A DNA stretch of 64,000 nucleotides, taken from Deltaproteobacteria bacterium. Lineage in GTDB: Bacteria > Desulfobacterota > Desulfuromonadia > Geobacterales > Pseudopelobacteraceae. The stretch covers positions 1 to 64,000 of the forward strand of contig JAFLLC010000063.1 of NCBI GenBank assembly GCA_019162745.1. The letters run 5' to 3'. The translations under genes were made by a program, and so were the position numbers. The notes below the pieces were generated by a model. The model made no database searches. It was not told the origin of the DNA and saw only the letters and a list, made by a program, of their open reading frames with translations. This document shows, piece after piece, positions 1-9,589 of this stretch; within the stretch, counting starts at the first letter, position 1; every line of letters starts with the position of its first letter.

Positions 1-1
1 C

Positions 2-3000
2 AACAGCAGCGACAAAACCAACAACACGGCCGGCGATATCACCCTGGGGGGAGTGACCGCCGCCAGCCTCAACGTGACGGGCGCCCACTCGGTCATGCTG
101 ATGGGCAGCTCGAACATCAGTGGTGATATTTCGGTTGAAGCGCTGGGTGGCAACATCACTGTTGCCGACAACATCAGTGGCGCAGCGATCCTTGCCAAGG
201 CCAGCGACAACATTGTCACGGCGGCCAGCACGGCGCTAAAAACCAATAACGGCAACCTCACGCTGTGGAGTGACAGCGACAACAATGGCGCGGGCAGCAT
301 TAGTCTCGGTGATAGTAATACCTTGAATACCTCGCTTAATGGCGCATCGACAAGCCAGGCCACGGGGGGTGGCAAGATCACTCTGGCCGGCGGCTTGGAC
401 ACCAATGCCGATGCAATCCCCGATGGCTACGCCATAAGCGCCAGCTCCCACGGCATTGGGATAGGCTCCAATACAAGCCCTGCCGAGAGCACGAGCAACA
501 CCACCTTATATTCAGGCGGCGGCGACGTGTTTATCAAAGGCAAGACCACGGCCACTTCGGGCGCACTCTTTGGATTGAGTTACAACGGTGCGCTGACCAT
601 TGACAGTGGCCAGGGTGCCCTCAGCATTACGGGGGAAAGCGCCGCTTTGTATGGCATTGCCTTCAGTCTTAACAAAACATCCGGCCAAGGGCTCAGCCTG
701 ACATCCGCCAAGACCAGTGGTACGGCCATATCGATTACCGGCGTTACCACAGCAACAGATTCGTATGGTCTGACTTTCAATAACGACAGTACAAAAGACG
801 TGCTCGCCACGGGAGGCGGTGCGATTGCCATCAACGGCACGGGCACGGGTAGCGGTTATGGCATTTACCTGGATGGCACTCGGGTGCTGGCCAGCGCAGG
901 CGCGATCACAGTGGATGGCGGCACAGCAGGGATCAATTTCGCGGGCGGCATTGCCAACACAATTGGAAAGCTGACCGGCACGGGGGTTGAGTCGAGCAGC
1001 AGTAACATTATCGTCACGGGGGATCGCTTCACCATTGGCGCGGCGACTACGGTAGACACCATAGGTACGCTCACGGTGCAGTCTTCAGGCGCGAGCTTTT
1101 CAAGTGCGCTGACCTGGCCGATGACCAATTTGACCGCGTCTAACATCACGGGGCTAACGTTGGGCAAGAGCGGCAACACGGCGGACATCACGGTCGGCAG
1201 CGCCACCAGCATCGCCGGACCGATCAGTATTTATGGAGGTAATATCGCCATCGACGCAGTGCTCACCGCCAGCGGCAGCAACACGATTTCGCTCACGGGT
1301 AGCGGCACCATCACTGACGGTGTCAGTGGCTATGTGGTGGCCGACAAGCTGGCCCTGCTGGGTGGCAATGTGACGCTCGACCACGCCAGCAACGCGATCG
1401 GTACGCTTGCTGCCAGCGGTGTGAGCGGCCTGACTTATGTTGACAGTAATGCCCTTACTATCGGTACAGTGAACCCGACTGGCATCAGCGCTAGTGGTCA
1501 GGTGCGTATCGAAACTCTGTCGGGCGATTTGTCGATTACGGAAAATATTGTCACCACCAACACCTCGGCGGATGCATTGATTCTCAATGCAGGCAAAAGC
1601 ATTGCGGCAGGTACAGCCACCGGCGGCAATATCCTCGTCACGAGCGGCAAGAGCATAGAAGTCGGCGATGGCGGCACGGCAAAGCTCTATTCCGGCAGTG
1701 TAGCCAGCAGCACCGGGCTGAGCAGCTTCATCGGTTCTGGCAGTGGCCGTTTCCGCTATGCCAGCGATGAAACAACCACCAATTACTCGACGGCACTGTC
1801 GACCGGTAATAACGCCATCTACCGCGAACAGCCGACCATAACCACAACAGCGACAGCCGCCAGTAAAACCTACGATGGAGTAGCTTACAGCGGCGGTAAC
1901 GGCGTCACTTTATCAGGTTTTGTTAATGACGATACCTCGGCAATTCTGGGCGGGACACTGGCATACGGTGGCACCAGTCAGGGTGCAATCAACGCTGATA
2001 GCTACACGATAACGCCAAGTGGCTATACCAACGGACTCGGGTATGCGCTAGCCTATACCGCCGGCACCTTGACCATCGACAAAGCCCACCTGACTGTCAC
2101 CGCTGATGACAAGAGCAGACTTTACGGTGCTGCCAATCCAGTCTTAACCACCACCGTAAGCGGCTTCGTCAATAGTGAAGATGTCAGTGTGCTGACCGGT
2201 TCTGGCATCGCCACAACTCTTGCTAACGCCACCACCACCGTCGGCACAGCGACAATCACCGCCGGTGCCGGCACTTTGAGCGCCGCCAACTACGACTTTA
2301 CCACTCTGACCGACGGCATCCTGAACGTGACTCCGGCAGCGTTGAGCATTACCGCTGACAATGCCAGCAAGGTCGCCGGTCAGACCATTACATTTGCCGG
2401 TACAGAGTTCACCAGCAACGGCCTGCAAAACGGTGAAACCATCGGTAGCGTACTTTTAGCAAGCCTTGGTGCAGACGTATCTGCAGTAGCTGCCGGATCA
2501 CCGTATGAAATTACCGCAAGCGACGCTGGTGGCGGCACATTCAGCGCAGGCAACTACACTATTGCCTACAATAAAGGTAGTTTGACCGTAACCCCATCAC
2601 CTGTGAACGCTCCACCGGTTGAACAGATCCCCGCGCGTATTCCGCCGCCACCGACAACAGTGCCCGATGTTGCACCGGTGACGCCACCTCCTTTGCCGGT
2701 GCCTTCGCCTGCTCTGACCCCTGCTGTTCCCGATGCAGTCTCTTCAGGACGATCTTTCGTTTCTGGCGGCTTTGTCGATGCCAGGCCGCTTGCGGTCAAT
2801 GCTGTGGAAGCCAATGCCTTTGTCTTCCCGATCCCACAGAACACCTTTACCCATAGTGACTCCAAATCCACTATCCTGCTTACTGTGCGTATGGTTGACG
2901 GTTCGCCGCTTCCTGCCTGGATGTCGTTTGACCCGGTCAAGAAAATGATTAGCGGAATTCCTCCACAAGGTGTGTCTGGTGAGTTCGACGTGATCGTAAT

Positions 3001-3061
3001 AGCCACTGATCAGTTTGGCGGCGAAGCGAGAACGAGGCTAAAAGTACGGGTAGGTAAGTAA
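2..3061 (+). CDS. Two-partner-secretion exoprotein (TpsA/filamentous haemagglutinin-like) with MBG-type repeats, proline-rich linker and C-terminal cadherin-like Ig domain; 5' end outside window
   Basis: Reading frame open to the left edge; Ser/Thr/Gly/Ala-rich beta-helix-like repeats; MBG-like repeats (TYDGVAYSGGNGVTLSGFVNDD..., LTVTADDKSRLYGAANPVLTTTVSGFVN...); followed 4 bp later by a TpsB gene. Confidence 0.85.
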   Translation, partial: NSSDKTNNTAGDITLGGVTAASLNVTGAHSVMLMGSSNISGDISVEALGGNITVADNISGAAILAKASDNIVTAASTALKTNNGNLTLWSDSDNNGAGSISLGDSNTLNTSLNGASTSQATGGGKITLAGGLDTNADAIPDGYAISASSHGIGIGSNTSPAESTSNTTLYSGGGDVFIKGKTTATSGALFGLSYNGALTIDSGQGALSITGESAALYGIAFSLNKTSGQGLSLTSAKTSGTAISITGVTTATDSYGLTFNNDSTKDVLATGGGAIAINGTGTGSGYGIYLDGTRVLASAGAITVDGGTAGINFAGGIANTIGKLTGTGVESSSSNIIVTGDRFTIGAATTVDTIGTLTVQSSGASFSSALTWPMTNLTASNITGLTLGKSGNTADITVGSATSIAGPISIYGGNIAIDAVLTASGSNTISLTGSGTITDGVSGYVVADKLALLGGNVTLDHASNAIGTLAASGVSGLTYVDSNALTIGTVNPTGISASGQVRIETLSGDLSITENIVTTNTSADALILNAGKSIAAGTATGGNILVTSGKSIEVGDGGTAKLYSGSVASSTGLSSFIGSGSGRFRYASDETTTNYSTALSTGNNAIYREQPTITTTATAASKTYDGVAYSGGNGVTLSGFVNDDTSAILGGTLAYGGTSQGAINADSYTITPSGYTNGLGYALAYTAGTLTIDKAHLTVTADDKSRLYGAANPVLTTTVSGFVNSEDVSVLTGSGIATTLANATTTVGTATITAGAGTLSAANYDFTTLTDGILNVTPAALSITADNASKVAGQTITFAGTEFTSNGLQNGETIGSVLLASLGADVSAVAAGSPYEITASDAGGGTFSAGNYTIAYNKGSLTVTPSPVNAPPVEQIPARIPPPPTTVPDVAPVTPPPLPVPSPALTPAVPDAVSSGRSFVSGGFVDARPLAVNAVEANAFVFPIPQNTFTHSDSKSTILLTVRMVDGSPLPAWMSFDPVKKMISGIPPQGVSGEFDVIVIATDQFGGEARTRLKVRVGK

Positions 3062-3065
3062 AACT

Positions 3066-4790
3066 ATGAAATGCAAAGAATTCGATCAGGGAGCCGTCAT
3101 GTCCATAACAGTGAAGCTTGTAACCGTTTGCTCTGCCTTAACAATGACAGCAGGCGCATTTGCCGCGGATATTCCTAATGCCGGTCAGCTGCTGCGTGAA
3201 AGCGCACCGCCCCCATCTCTTAAGCAGCAGGAACCACCCAGGATTTCCCCCCCGCAGCAGCGCATGGATGCTGCACCTTCAGGGGTTCGGGTCAAAGTAT
3301 CCGGTTTCACCTTTAGCGGCAACACGATCTTCACCAGTGTTGAACTGTCAGCACTTCTTGCCGGCTATGTCGGCAAAGAGTTGACGTTGCCGGAATTGAA
3401 CGCCGTTGTCGCAGAAATCACCGCAGCATACCGCGCCAAAGGTTACTTTCTGGCCTCGGCGATTCTCCCGCCGCAAACTATAAAGCCCGATGCTCCAATA
3501 ATAGTTGAAATTATTGAAGGAGTGCTCGAAGGGGTACGCCTGGAAACAAAACCGGCTGAAACACGCACACCACACAGCCTGTTGCAACGCTATGTCGATA
3601 GAGTACCAACCGGTAAACCGGCTGACGAAGGTTCAATTACCGATATGGTTATGCGCATTAACGAAATCCCCGGTATCAGCTCGCGTGTCCTCCTAGAGCC
3701 TGGTAGCCAAAAAGGAACCACCAAAGCGCTGCTGGAAGTCATCGAAGGCAAGCCATACAGCTTTTTCATCGACACCGACAACCATGGTGGTTACTCCACC
3801 GGCTATTACCGTGTCGGCTCTACCCTGGAAATTTATTCGCCGCTGCGTATGGGGGATCTGTTCACCCTGCGTGCTCAAACCTCTTTCAGTGGTGACACCC
3901 AAACGGTTCAGACCGGATACAGCGTACCGGTTTCCGGCAGCGGCACTACGGTCGGCTTCAACTATAGCTTTGTCACCTATCAGCTCGGTGAATCTTTTAA
4001 AACACTGGATGCCAGCGGTGATGCCCATGATTTTCTTCTGACAGTGACCCAGCCGGTTGTGCGCTCACGTAACTTGATTCTGAACCTGTCACTGGCCGGA
4101 GAAGGTAAACTGCTGAATGATCGCACCGGCATTGCCAATCTTAAAAATAAGCGTCATACCGCATCAGGGCAGGCAGGTGTCAGTGGTGTTGAGATGGATT
4201 CGTGGCTTGGTGGCGGGGCGACTTCATTCTCAGTCAATTATATTGGAGGGGTTGTCGGAATCGACGACGAAGCAACAAAAACCAATGATCAATCAACCGA
4301 TGGCCTGAAAACTGACGGCGGCTACAGCAAGTTGGCCATGAGTCTTTTCAGAAACCAGAACATCTACAAAAACCTTTCATTTTACACCGGAGCCAATGGC
4401 CAATGGGCCAGCAGCAATCTGGACAGCGCCGAACAGTTTTCACTTGGTGGGCCCGGCGGAGTGAGGGCTTTTCCGGTCAGTGAAGCCAGTTGCGATAAGG
4501 GCTTTGTCTATACGGCCGAATTGCGTTATTTGATCGGCAGCCTTGGGGTTGTTCCCGGGACTCTGCAATTTGTCTCATTTGTAGACCACGGCCAAGCCGT
4601 GCTCCATGAAACTCCTGTTGCTCCCGATAATACGCGTAACCTGACCGGCGTCGGTTTTGGCCTGACCTGGTTCAATGCTGATAACTTTAATCTCCGCAGC
4701 TCTGTTGCCTGGCGGACTGCCGGTGATGCAACTGGTAAGAGTGAAATGGATCAGCCGACGGTATATTTTCAGGCGGTGAAACGGTTTTAG
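3066..4790 (+). CDS. ShlB/FhaC/HecB-family haemolysin secretion/activation protein (TpsB, POTRA + Omp85-like barrel)
   Basis: POTRA-like VRVKVSGFTFSGNTIF...LNAVVAEITAAYRAKGYFLASAILPPQ; C-terminal ...VYFQAVKRF; ATG at 3099 is an alternative start. Confidence 0.9.
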   Translation: MKCKEFDQGAVMSITVKLVTVCSALTMTAGAFAADIPNAGQLLRESAPPPSLKQQEPPRISPPQQRMDAAPSGVRVKVSGFTFSGNTIFTSVELSALLAGYVGKELTLPELNAVVAEITAAYRAKGYFLASAILPPQTIKPDAPIIVEIIEGVLEGVRLETKPAETRTPHSLLQRYVDRVPTGKPADEGSITDMVMRINEIPGISSRVLLEPGSQKGTTKALLEVIEGKPYSFFIDTDNHGGYSTGYYRVGSTLEIYSPLRMGDLFTLRAQTSFSGDTQTVQTGYSVPVSGSGTTVGFNYSFVTYQLGESFKTLDASGDAHDFLLTVTQPVVRSRNLILNLSLAGEGKLLNDRTGIANLKNKRHTASGQAGVSGVEMDSWLGGGATSFSVNYIGGVVGIDDEATKTNDQSTDGLKTDGGYSKLAMSLFRNQNIYKNLSFYTGANGQWASSNLDSAEQFSLGGPGGVRAFPVSEASCDKGFVYTAELRYLIGSLGVVPGTLQFVSFVDHGQAVLHETPVAPDNTRNLTGVGFGLTWFNADNFNLRSSVAWRTAGDATGKSEMDQPTVYFQAVKRF

Positions 4791-5011
4791 CTCTCCATCT
4801 TCCAGCGCAGGTACATCTCCTCGACCTTGTCTCTCGCCCATGGTGTCCGCCGCAGAAATTTCAGGCTGGATGGGATGCTCGGCTCGTGGGTAAAACAGCG
4901 GATTTCAATGCTCCTGCCCATCTCCTCCCAGCCAAACTGACCGACCAGTTCAGTAAGGATCGATTTCAAGGTGACGCCGTGCAGTGGATCAAGGCTGTTT
5001 TGGCTTGTCAT
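4787..5011 (-). CDS. DUF2132/VF530-family small protein
   Basis: LHGVTLKSILTELVGQFGWEEMGRSIEIRCFTHEPSIPSSLKFLRRTPWARDKVEEMYL matches the recalled family pattern. Confidence 0.8.
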   Translation of the reverse strand: MTSQNSLDPLHGVTLKSILTELVGQFGWEEMGRSIEIRCFTHEPSIPSSLKFLRRTPWARDKVEEMYLRWKMES

Positions 5012-5114
5012 TAAACTATTCTCCTTTATTTCAAATTTGATATTGTAAAAGACTTTAAGCTGACGTTGTCAAATTAAAAATCAACAGCCATTATATTTTT
5101 CTAACTACATGTCT

Positions 5115-5684
5115 TCAGCGGATATTTAGTAACAGGCCACCCGCATCCTGGAGTGGACCAAGGGGATTGCGCTGGTCCCGATACTCGTCGAGCTGGGGGG
5201 AGCCGCTCCACAGTTTATAAGATACGTGATCGTTCACAAGAACAAGAAGTGCTTTGAATTGCCAGCCGGTTTCGTGGGACTTGCGTTGAAAATTCAGGAG
5301 GTCGAGCCAGAAATTGCCGATTCGGCGGGACCTGGTCATCTTGGGCTCAAACATGTAAGCATGGCAGTCATTTCGCGCCCTGATGCATTGCTGCAATCCT
5401 GCGTCAAGATCTTCGATGCGGAACGACTGGACAGTGGCCGCGATGTCGAGATAGTTTAGTATCTTCAGGTTTGGCGAGGTATTGATGTCAAAACCGAGAG
5501 TTTTAAGTTCCTCACTGGTTGTCCTGCCAGGTTCAATTTTTTCGAATGCGGTTTTTGCTTCGGTAAAGGTTTTCCATGGCGATTCTGTGGTCACTTTGGC
5601 GCTGGGCAAAAGCCCTCTGCATCCAGTTAAAAAAAGCATCATGCAACCGGTAAAGGCTATGCGTCTCACCATCGCCATGTTCAT
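5115..5684 (-). CDS. Hypothetical lipoprotein
   Basis: Signal peptide with lipobox LFLTGC; start set at MNMAMVRRI. Confidence 0.6.
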   Translation of the reverse strand: MNMAMVRRIAFTGCMMLFLTGCRGLLPSAKVTTESPWKTFTEAKTAFEKIEPGRTTSEELKTLGFDINTSPNLKILNYLDIAATVQSFRIEDLDAGLQQCIRARNDCHAYMFEPKMTRSRRIGNFWLDLLNFQRKSHETGWQFKALLVLVNDHVSYKLWSGSPQLDEYRDQRNPLGPLQDAGGLLLNIR

Positions 5685-5896
5685 ATCATCACCTCTCGGT
5701 AGCAATTATGCTGCTTCCGGTATCGTTATCAAGTATACCGCATCTCCGCCGATTACCACGTTTTACCACCAAAAAAAACAGCAAATATCTGCCGGTTGAG
5801 AAAAAAAGAATAAATGTTATAATGTACAGGCCGTCATCGAGGTTGATCAGGTTAAAAATATTCGGGACGGCTATATTATTCCAAGGATGAACTCCC

Positions 5897-6571
5897 ATGA
5901 AAGTACATTTTATCGTTCTTGCTGCCCTCATAGCCCTCGCTGCCCCCTCACTCTGCTCAGCGACCCCACCTCGTCCAGGCCCATACGTGTCCGGTTTCCT
6001 CGGTGTAAGCGCCCCCCGGGATGCCGATGTAACTGGCACTTATTACGACACAGACCCATACTCACCCTTCAAAGATCGTGTTGAGTTCGATCCCGGCATC
6101 AACATCGGCGGTACCGGCGGTTTTGACTATGGCCTCGTCCGCCTGGAGGGTGAACTGTCATACAAGCAGGGGGAAATTGCAACAGTTACTGATCAGTTGG
6201 GCGTGCCGTACCGCAATGCAGACGGCACTCTCGGCGCGCTTGCCATGATGTTTAACGTGTTTATGGATCTGCACAATCCTTCACCGGTCACCCCATACTT
6301 TGGTGGCGGTATTGGCTTTGCCGCCATACATCTGAGCGATACATTCCTTCCTGGTGATTCACTGCCGATTTATGAGGAAGATGACGATTCCGTTTTTGCC
6401 TATCAGGTCGGCGCCGGTCTGGAGATCGCTCTCAACCGGATGCTCTCGCTGGATCTCGGCTATCGATATTTTGCAACCACGAAGGCCAGGTTTGTCTCAA
6501 GTTACAACATGGATACCGAACTTAAATTTCAGAGCCACAATGCAGCGGTAGGTTTAAGGGTGAAATTTTAA
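5897..6571 (+). CDS. Outer-membrane beta-barrel protein (OmpA/Opa-like fold)
   Basis: Signal peptide; alternating strands; LDLGYRYFATTKARF...; terminal ...GLRVKF. Confidence 0.75.
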   Translation: MKVHFIVLAALIALAAPSLCSATPPRPGPYVSGFLGVSAPRDADVTGTYYDTDPYSPFKDRVEFDPGINIGGTGGFDYGLVRLEGELSYKQGEIATVTDQLGVPYRNADGTLGALAMMFNVFMDLHNPSPVTPYFGGGIGFAAIHLSDTFLPGDSLPIYEEDDDSVFAYQVGAGLEIALNRMLSLDLGYRYFATTKARFVSSYNMDTELKFQSHNAAVGLRVKF

Positions 6572-6631
6572 GCTTGCTTAAATGTTTTTCCTGGATCTGG
6601 CTTTGCGGAACCAGGCGACCAAGGAGCAGTT

Positions 6632-7939
6632 ATGAAAAATATACAAAAAACTATCTGGATGAGTGCCGTGTCTTTTGTCATCTTCGCTATGCTGGCTTTG
6701 CCGTTGCCGGCCATAGCCCAGAACGGCGGCAATGGCGAGGAAGCACAGACTTTCTCCCAGGAACAGCTGGCTCAGCTGCTGGCGCCCATCGCCCTTTATC
6801 CTGATGAACTGATCGCCCAGGTTCTGTTGGCTTCGACCTATCCGCTGGAGATTGTCATGGCCGACCGCTGGGTTCAGCAGCACAAGGATATGAAGGAAAA
6901 TGATCTTGCCGATGCTCTTGAAGGGGAAACCTGGGATCCAAGCGTTAAAGCTCTGGTGAATTTCCCCACGGTTCTTGCCATGCTGAGCCAGAAGCTTGAT
7001 GTGACCACCAAGCTCGGTGACGCTTTTCTGGAGCAGGAAGAAGACGTCATGCAGATGGTTCAGGAGCTACGGAAAAGGGCTGCCGATGCCGGAAACCTGA
7101 AATCGACCAGGGAGCAGAAGGTTCTGGTCGATGAAGATAAGATTGTCATTGAGCCGGCGGACACAAGGGTCATTTATGTGCCCACCTATGATCCTTACCT
7201 GGTCTATGGCCCATGGTGGTACCCCGCTTACCCTCCGTACTATTTTTATACTGCACCCTATCCAGGAGTGGCTTTTTCCTTTGGCATCGGCGTTACGCTT
7301 GGACTGCCGTGGGGATACGCCTGGGGTGGGTGGGACTGGTATAGTCACAGTGTGGTTATCAACGTAAACAGGAACATTCGCTACAACAGGTATATCGATC
7401 GATCCCGCTACATCCAGCGCTATGAGAGGCGCGGGCAGCCGATCCGGAGCGGAGTGGTCTCGTGGCAGCATGACCCTGATCACCGGCGCGGTGTTGCCTA
7501 CAAAGGTAAAGTGACCGCCCGGAAATTCGGGCAGCTTCCGGCTCATCCCGTCGCCGCGCGCCCGGAATCTCGGGGTTTCAGCGCTCCAAGTCGTACTCCC
7601 CGGGATATCCGCAGTGTTGGAGCCGGACCCGATCGCGCGAGGAGGGTCACTGTTCCGTCCGGCGTGCCCGAACGGAAAGACCGCAAAGATAACAACAGTG
7701 GCGCTCGTGTCACCTCACCCAAAGAGCCCCGCGAGAGTATCTTCACCGGCGGTGACAATAACGTCACACGGGTCAGGAGGTCCAGTGAACGTGGCAGCCA
7801 GAGCGTCGGCGGCGCCAATGTCTATCGCCGTGATAATGCCGCCCCGCCCCGCCGGGGGACCGGTGTTGGCGGTCCCCCGGGTGGAGGCGTCAACACCGGA
7901 GGGGATAGTGATCTTCTCGGCAACAAAAGGCGCAGGTAA
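6632..7939 (+). CDS. DUF3300 domain protein
   Basis: FSQEQLAQLLAPIALYPDELIAQVLLASTYPLEIVMADRWVQQH is a DUF3300 hallmark; Arg/Gly-rich C-terminus. Confidence 0.88.
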   Translation: MKNIQKTIWMSAVSFVIFAMLALPLPAIAQNGGNGEEAQTFSQEQLAQLLAPIALYPDELIAQVLLASTYPLEIVMADRWVQQHKDMKENDLADALEGETWDPSVKALVNFPTVLAMLSQKLDVTTKLGDAFLEQEEDVMQMVQELRKRAADAGNLKSTREQKVLVDEDKIVIEPADTRVIYVPTYDPYLVYGPWWYPAYPPYYFYTAPYPGVAFSFGIGVTLGLPWGYAWGGWDWYSHSVVINVNRNIRYNRYIDRSRYIQRYERRGQPIRSGVVSWQHDPDHRRGVAYKGKVTARKFGQLPAHPVAARPESRGFSAPSRTPRDIRSVGAGPDRARRVTVPSGVPERKDRKDNNSGARVTSPKEPRESIFTGGDNNVTRVRRSSERGSQSVGGANVYRRDNAAPPRRGTGVGGPPGGGVNTGGDSDLLGNKRRR

Positions 7940-7990
7940 CCGGCTGCTTGATTCATGACCGATCATCGCCAATTTTGTGGAGGAATAATC

Positions 7991-9079
7991 ATGGCCCCAT
8001 TTAAACTTTTGAAACTGAGCATCTCCCCTTATCTGCTTGCCCTGTTAGCTGTTATACTAGCTCACTTAACTGCCGGAACGAGCTTTGCCGCTTCGGCGAA
8101 GCTCCGGCAGAGCAGCTTCAGCTCCCCGGCCAGGGCTGTGCATGGTCTTTTCTCAGCCGTGAAGAATAATAATATCAAAACACTGAAATCCATTCTTGGC
8201 CCGGGTTCTGGAAATCTCATTTCATCAGGTGATCCGGTGACAGACCAGGCGGGTCGGGCTCGATTTATCGAGCTTTATAATGAAAAAAATCAGCTTGAAC
8301 CGCAAGGCAGCGGCAGGATGGTTCTTACTCTCGGCAAGGATAATTACCCCTTCCCGCTCCCGCTTGTACGTAAAGGGAGCAGGTGGGTATTCGACACCAA
8401 GACGGGGAGCAGGGAGATTTTGCACCGGCGGATCGGCAGGAATGAGTTGGTGGTGATGGATGTACTGCAGGCCTATCTAGAGGCACAGCGAGAATATGCA
8501 CGCAAGGATCATGATGGTAACGGCGTACTTGAATTTGCCCGGAAACTTAACAGTTCCACAGGCAGGCAGGATGGTCTTTACTGGGAGGTTAAAGAGGGTG
8601 AGGAACCGAGTCCCTTCGGCCCGCTGATGGCCAAGGCTGATTGCGAGGGATACGGCAGGCAGCTCAGGGCTGCAACCCCCGAACCGTATCACGGCTATTA
8701 CTTCAAGGTTTTAACCAAGCAGGGGAATAATGCGGAAGGTGGTGAGTTCGAATATCTGGTCAACGACAAAATGGTGCTCGGCTTTGCCCTCGTAGCCTAT
8801 CCGGCACGGTACCGGGCCTCCGGCGTCATGACCTTTACTGTCAATCAGGGGGGCGTTATTTACCAGAAAGACCTTGGCAGAGAGACTGCCAGGATTGGGA
8901 TGGAAATGGTGAGTTTTGATCCCGACAGCTCATGGAAAAGTACCTCAGAATCAGTGACTCACTTGTGGGGCGGTCCGGATTGCCCCGGCCAGATCGCGGC
9001 TGACAGCGAGGAGTGCCCGTCCGTATGCTGCCACCAGGGACTCGTAGCCTCCATCTCCAACAGACTCGCGCACCTGTGA
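7991..9079 (+). CDS. DUF2950 family protein (C-terminus possibly extended by a frameshift)
   Basis: Signal peptide; YFKVLTKQGNNAEGGEFEYLVNDKMVLGFALVAYPARYRASGVMTFTVNQGGVIYQKDLG; RBS GGAGG before ATG 7991. Confidence 0.85.
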   Translation: MAPFKLLKLSISPYLLALLAVILAHLTAGTSFAASAKLRQSSFSSPARAVHGLFSAVKNNNIKTLKSILGPGSGNLISSGDPVTDQAGRARFIELYNEKNQLEPQGSGRMVLTLGKDNYPFPLPLVRKGSRWVFDTKTGSREILHRRIGRNELVVMDVLQAYLEAQREYARKDHDGNGVLEFARKLNSSTGRQDGLYWEVKEGEEPSPFGPLMAKADCEGYGRQLRAATPEPYHGYYFKVLTKQGNNAEGGEFEYLVNDKMVLGFALVAYPARYRASGVMTFTVNQGGVIYQKDLGRETARIGMEMVSFDPDSSWKSTSESVTHLWGGPDCPGQIAADSEECPSVCCHQGLVASISNRLAHL

Positions 9080-9589
9080 ACGGCCGTTTCGGGGAGTCCC
9101 CCCCGCGACACGGCGCAGGGACCAGGCCACCTCGACAGTGACAACCCCCTCCGGCGACGCTTCAAAACGCTCGATATCCACCAGCACCCGGAACTCTGCA
9201 TCGGTGCCGGCATGCTGGAGATAGGACGACACGCGACTTGATCCGAGCAGCCGCCTCAGGTTCTCCGCTATGGCACGGGGAATCTCGCTCTTGAGCGGCT
9301 CTGCCCAGCGGTGTGTCTCCAGGATGTTCACTCTGTTGGCGGCAACGCGCAGTACGAGTTGAGGCCGGTCCACTACCTCGGGGAGCGTGACCGGCCCGAC
9401 GGTAACCGCCGGGAAAAGCGTCGTAGCAGCAGTATTCCCGACCTGCGCAACCGGCTCCAGAGTGTAGAAGGTCACTCTGGGTGACCTGCTGCAACCGGCC
9501 GTAGCGACGGCCAGACAGCCGATAAACATACCGGTCCTGATACAAGAGACAAGTGGTTTAACATAGGTACTGATAGCAAAATTGCGCAT
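8951..9589 (-). CDS. pqiC: PqiC-like ABC-type transport auxiliary lipoprotein
   Basis: Lipobox ATAGC; VTVGPVTLPEVVDRPQLVLRVAANRVNILETHRWAEPLKSEIPRAIAENL; directly after pqiB. Confidence 0.85.
   Translation of the reverse strand: MRNFAISTYVKPLVSCIRTGMFIGCLAVATAGCSRSPRVTFYTLEPVAQVGNTAATTLFPAVTVGPVTLPEVVDRPQLVLRVAANRVNILETHRWAEPLKSEIPRAIAENLRRLLGSSRVSSYLQHAGTDAEFRVLVDIERFEASPEGVVTVEVAWSLRRVAGGTPRNGRSQVRESVGDGGYESLVAAYGRALLAVSRDLAGAIRTAPQVSH

Noticed and set aside
3348-3587. Small ORFs antisense to or out of frame with tpsB, btuB, purL and others in the ORF track
   Set aside because: Fully contained in confidently called genes with no independent support.
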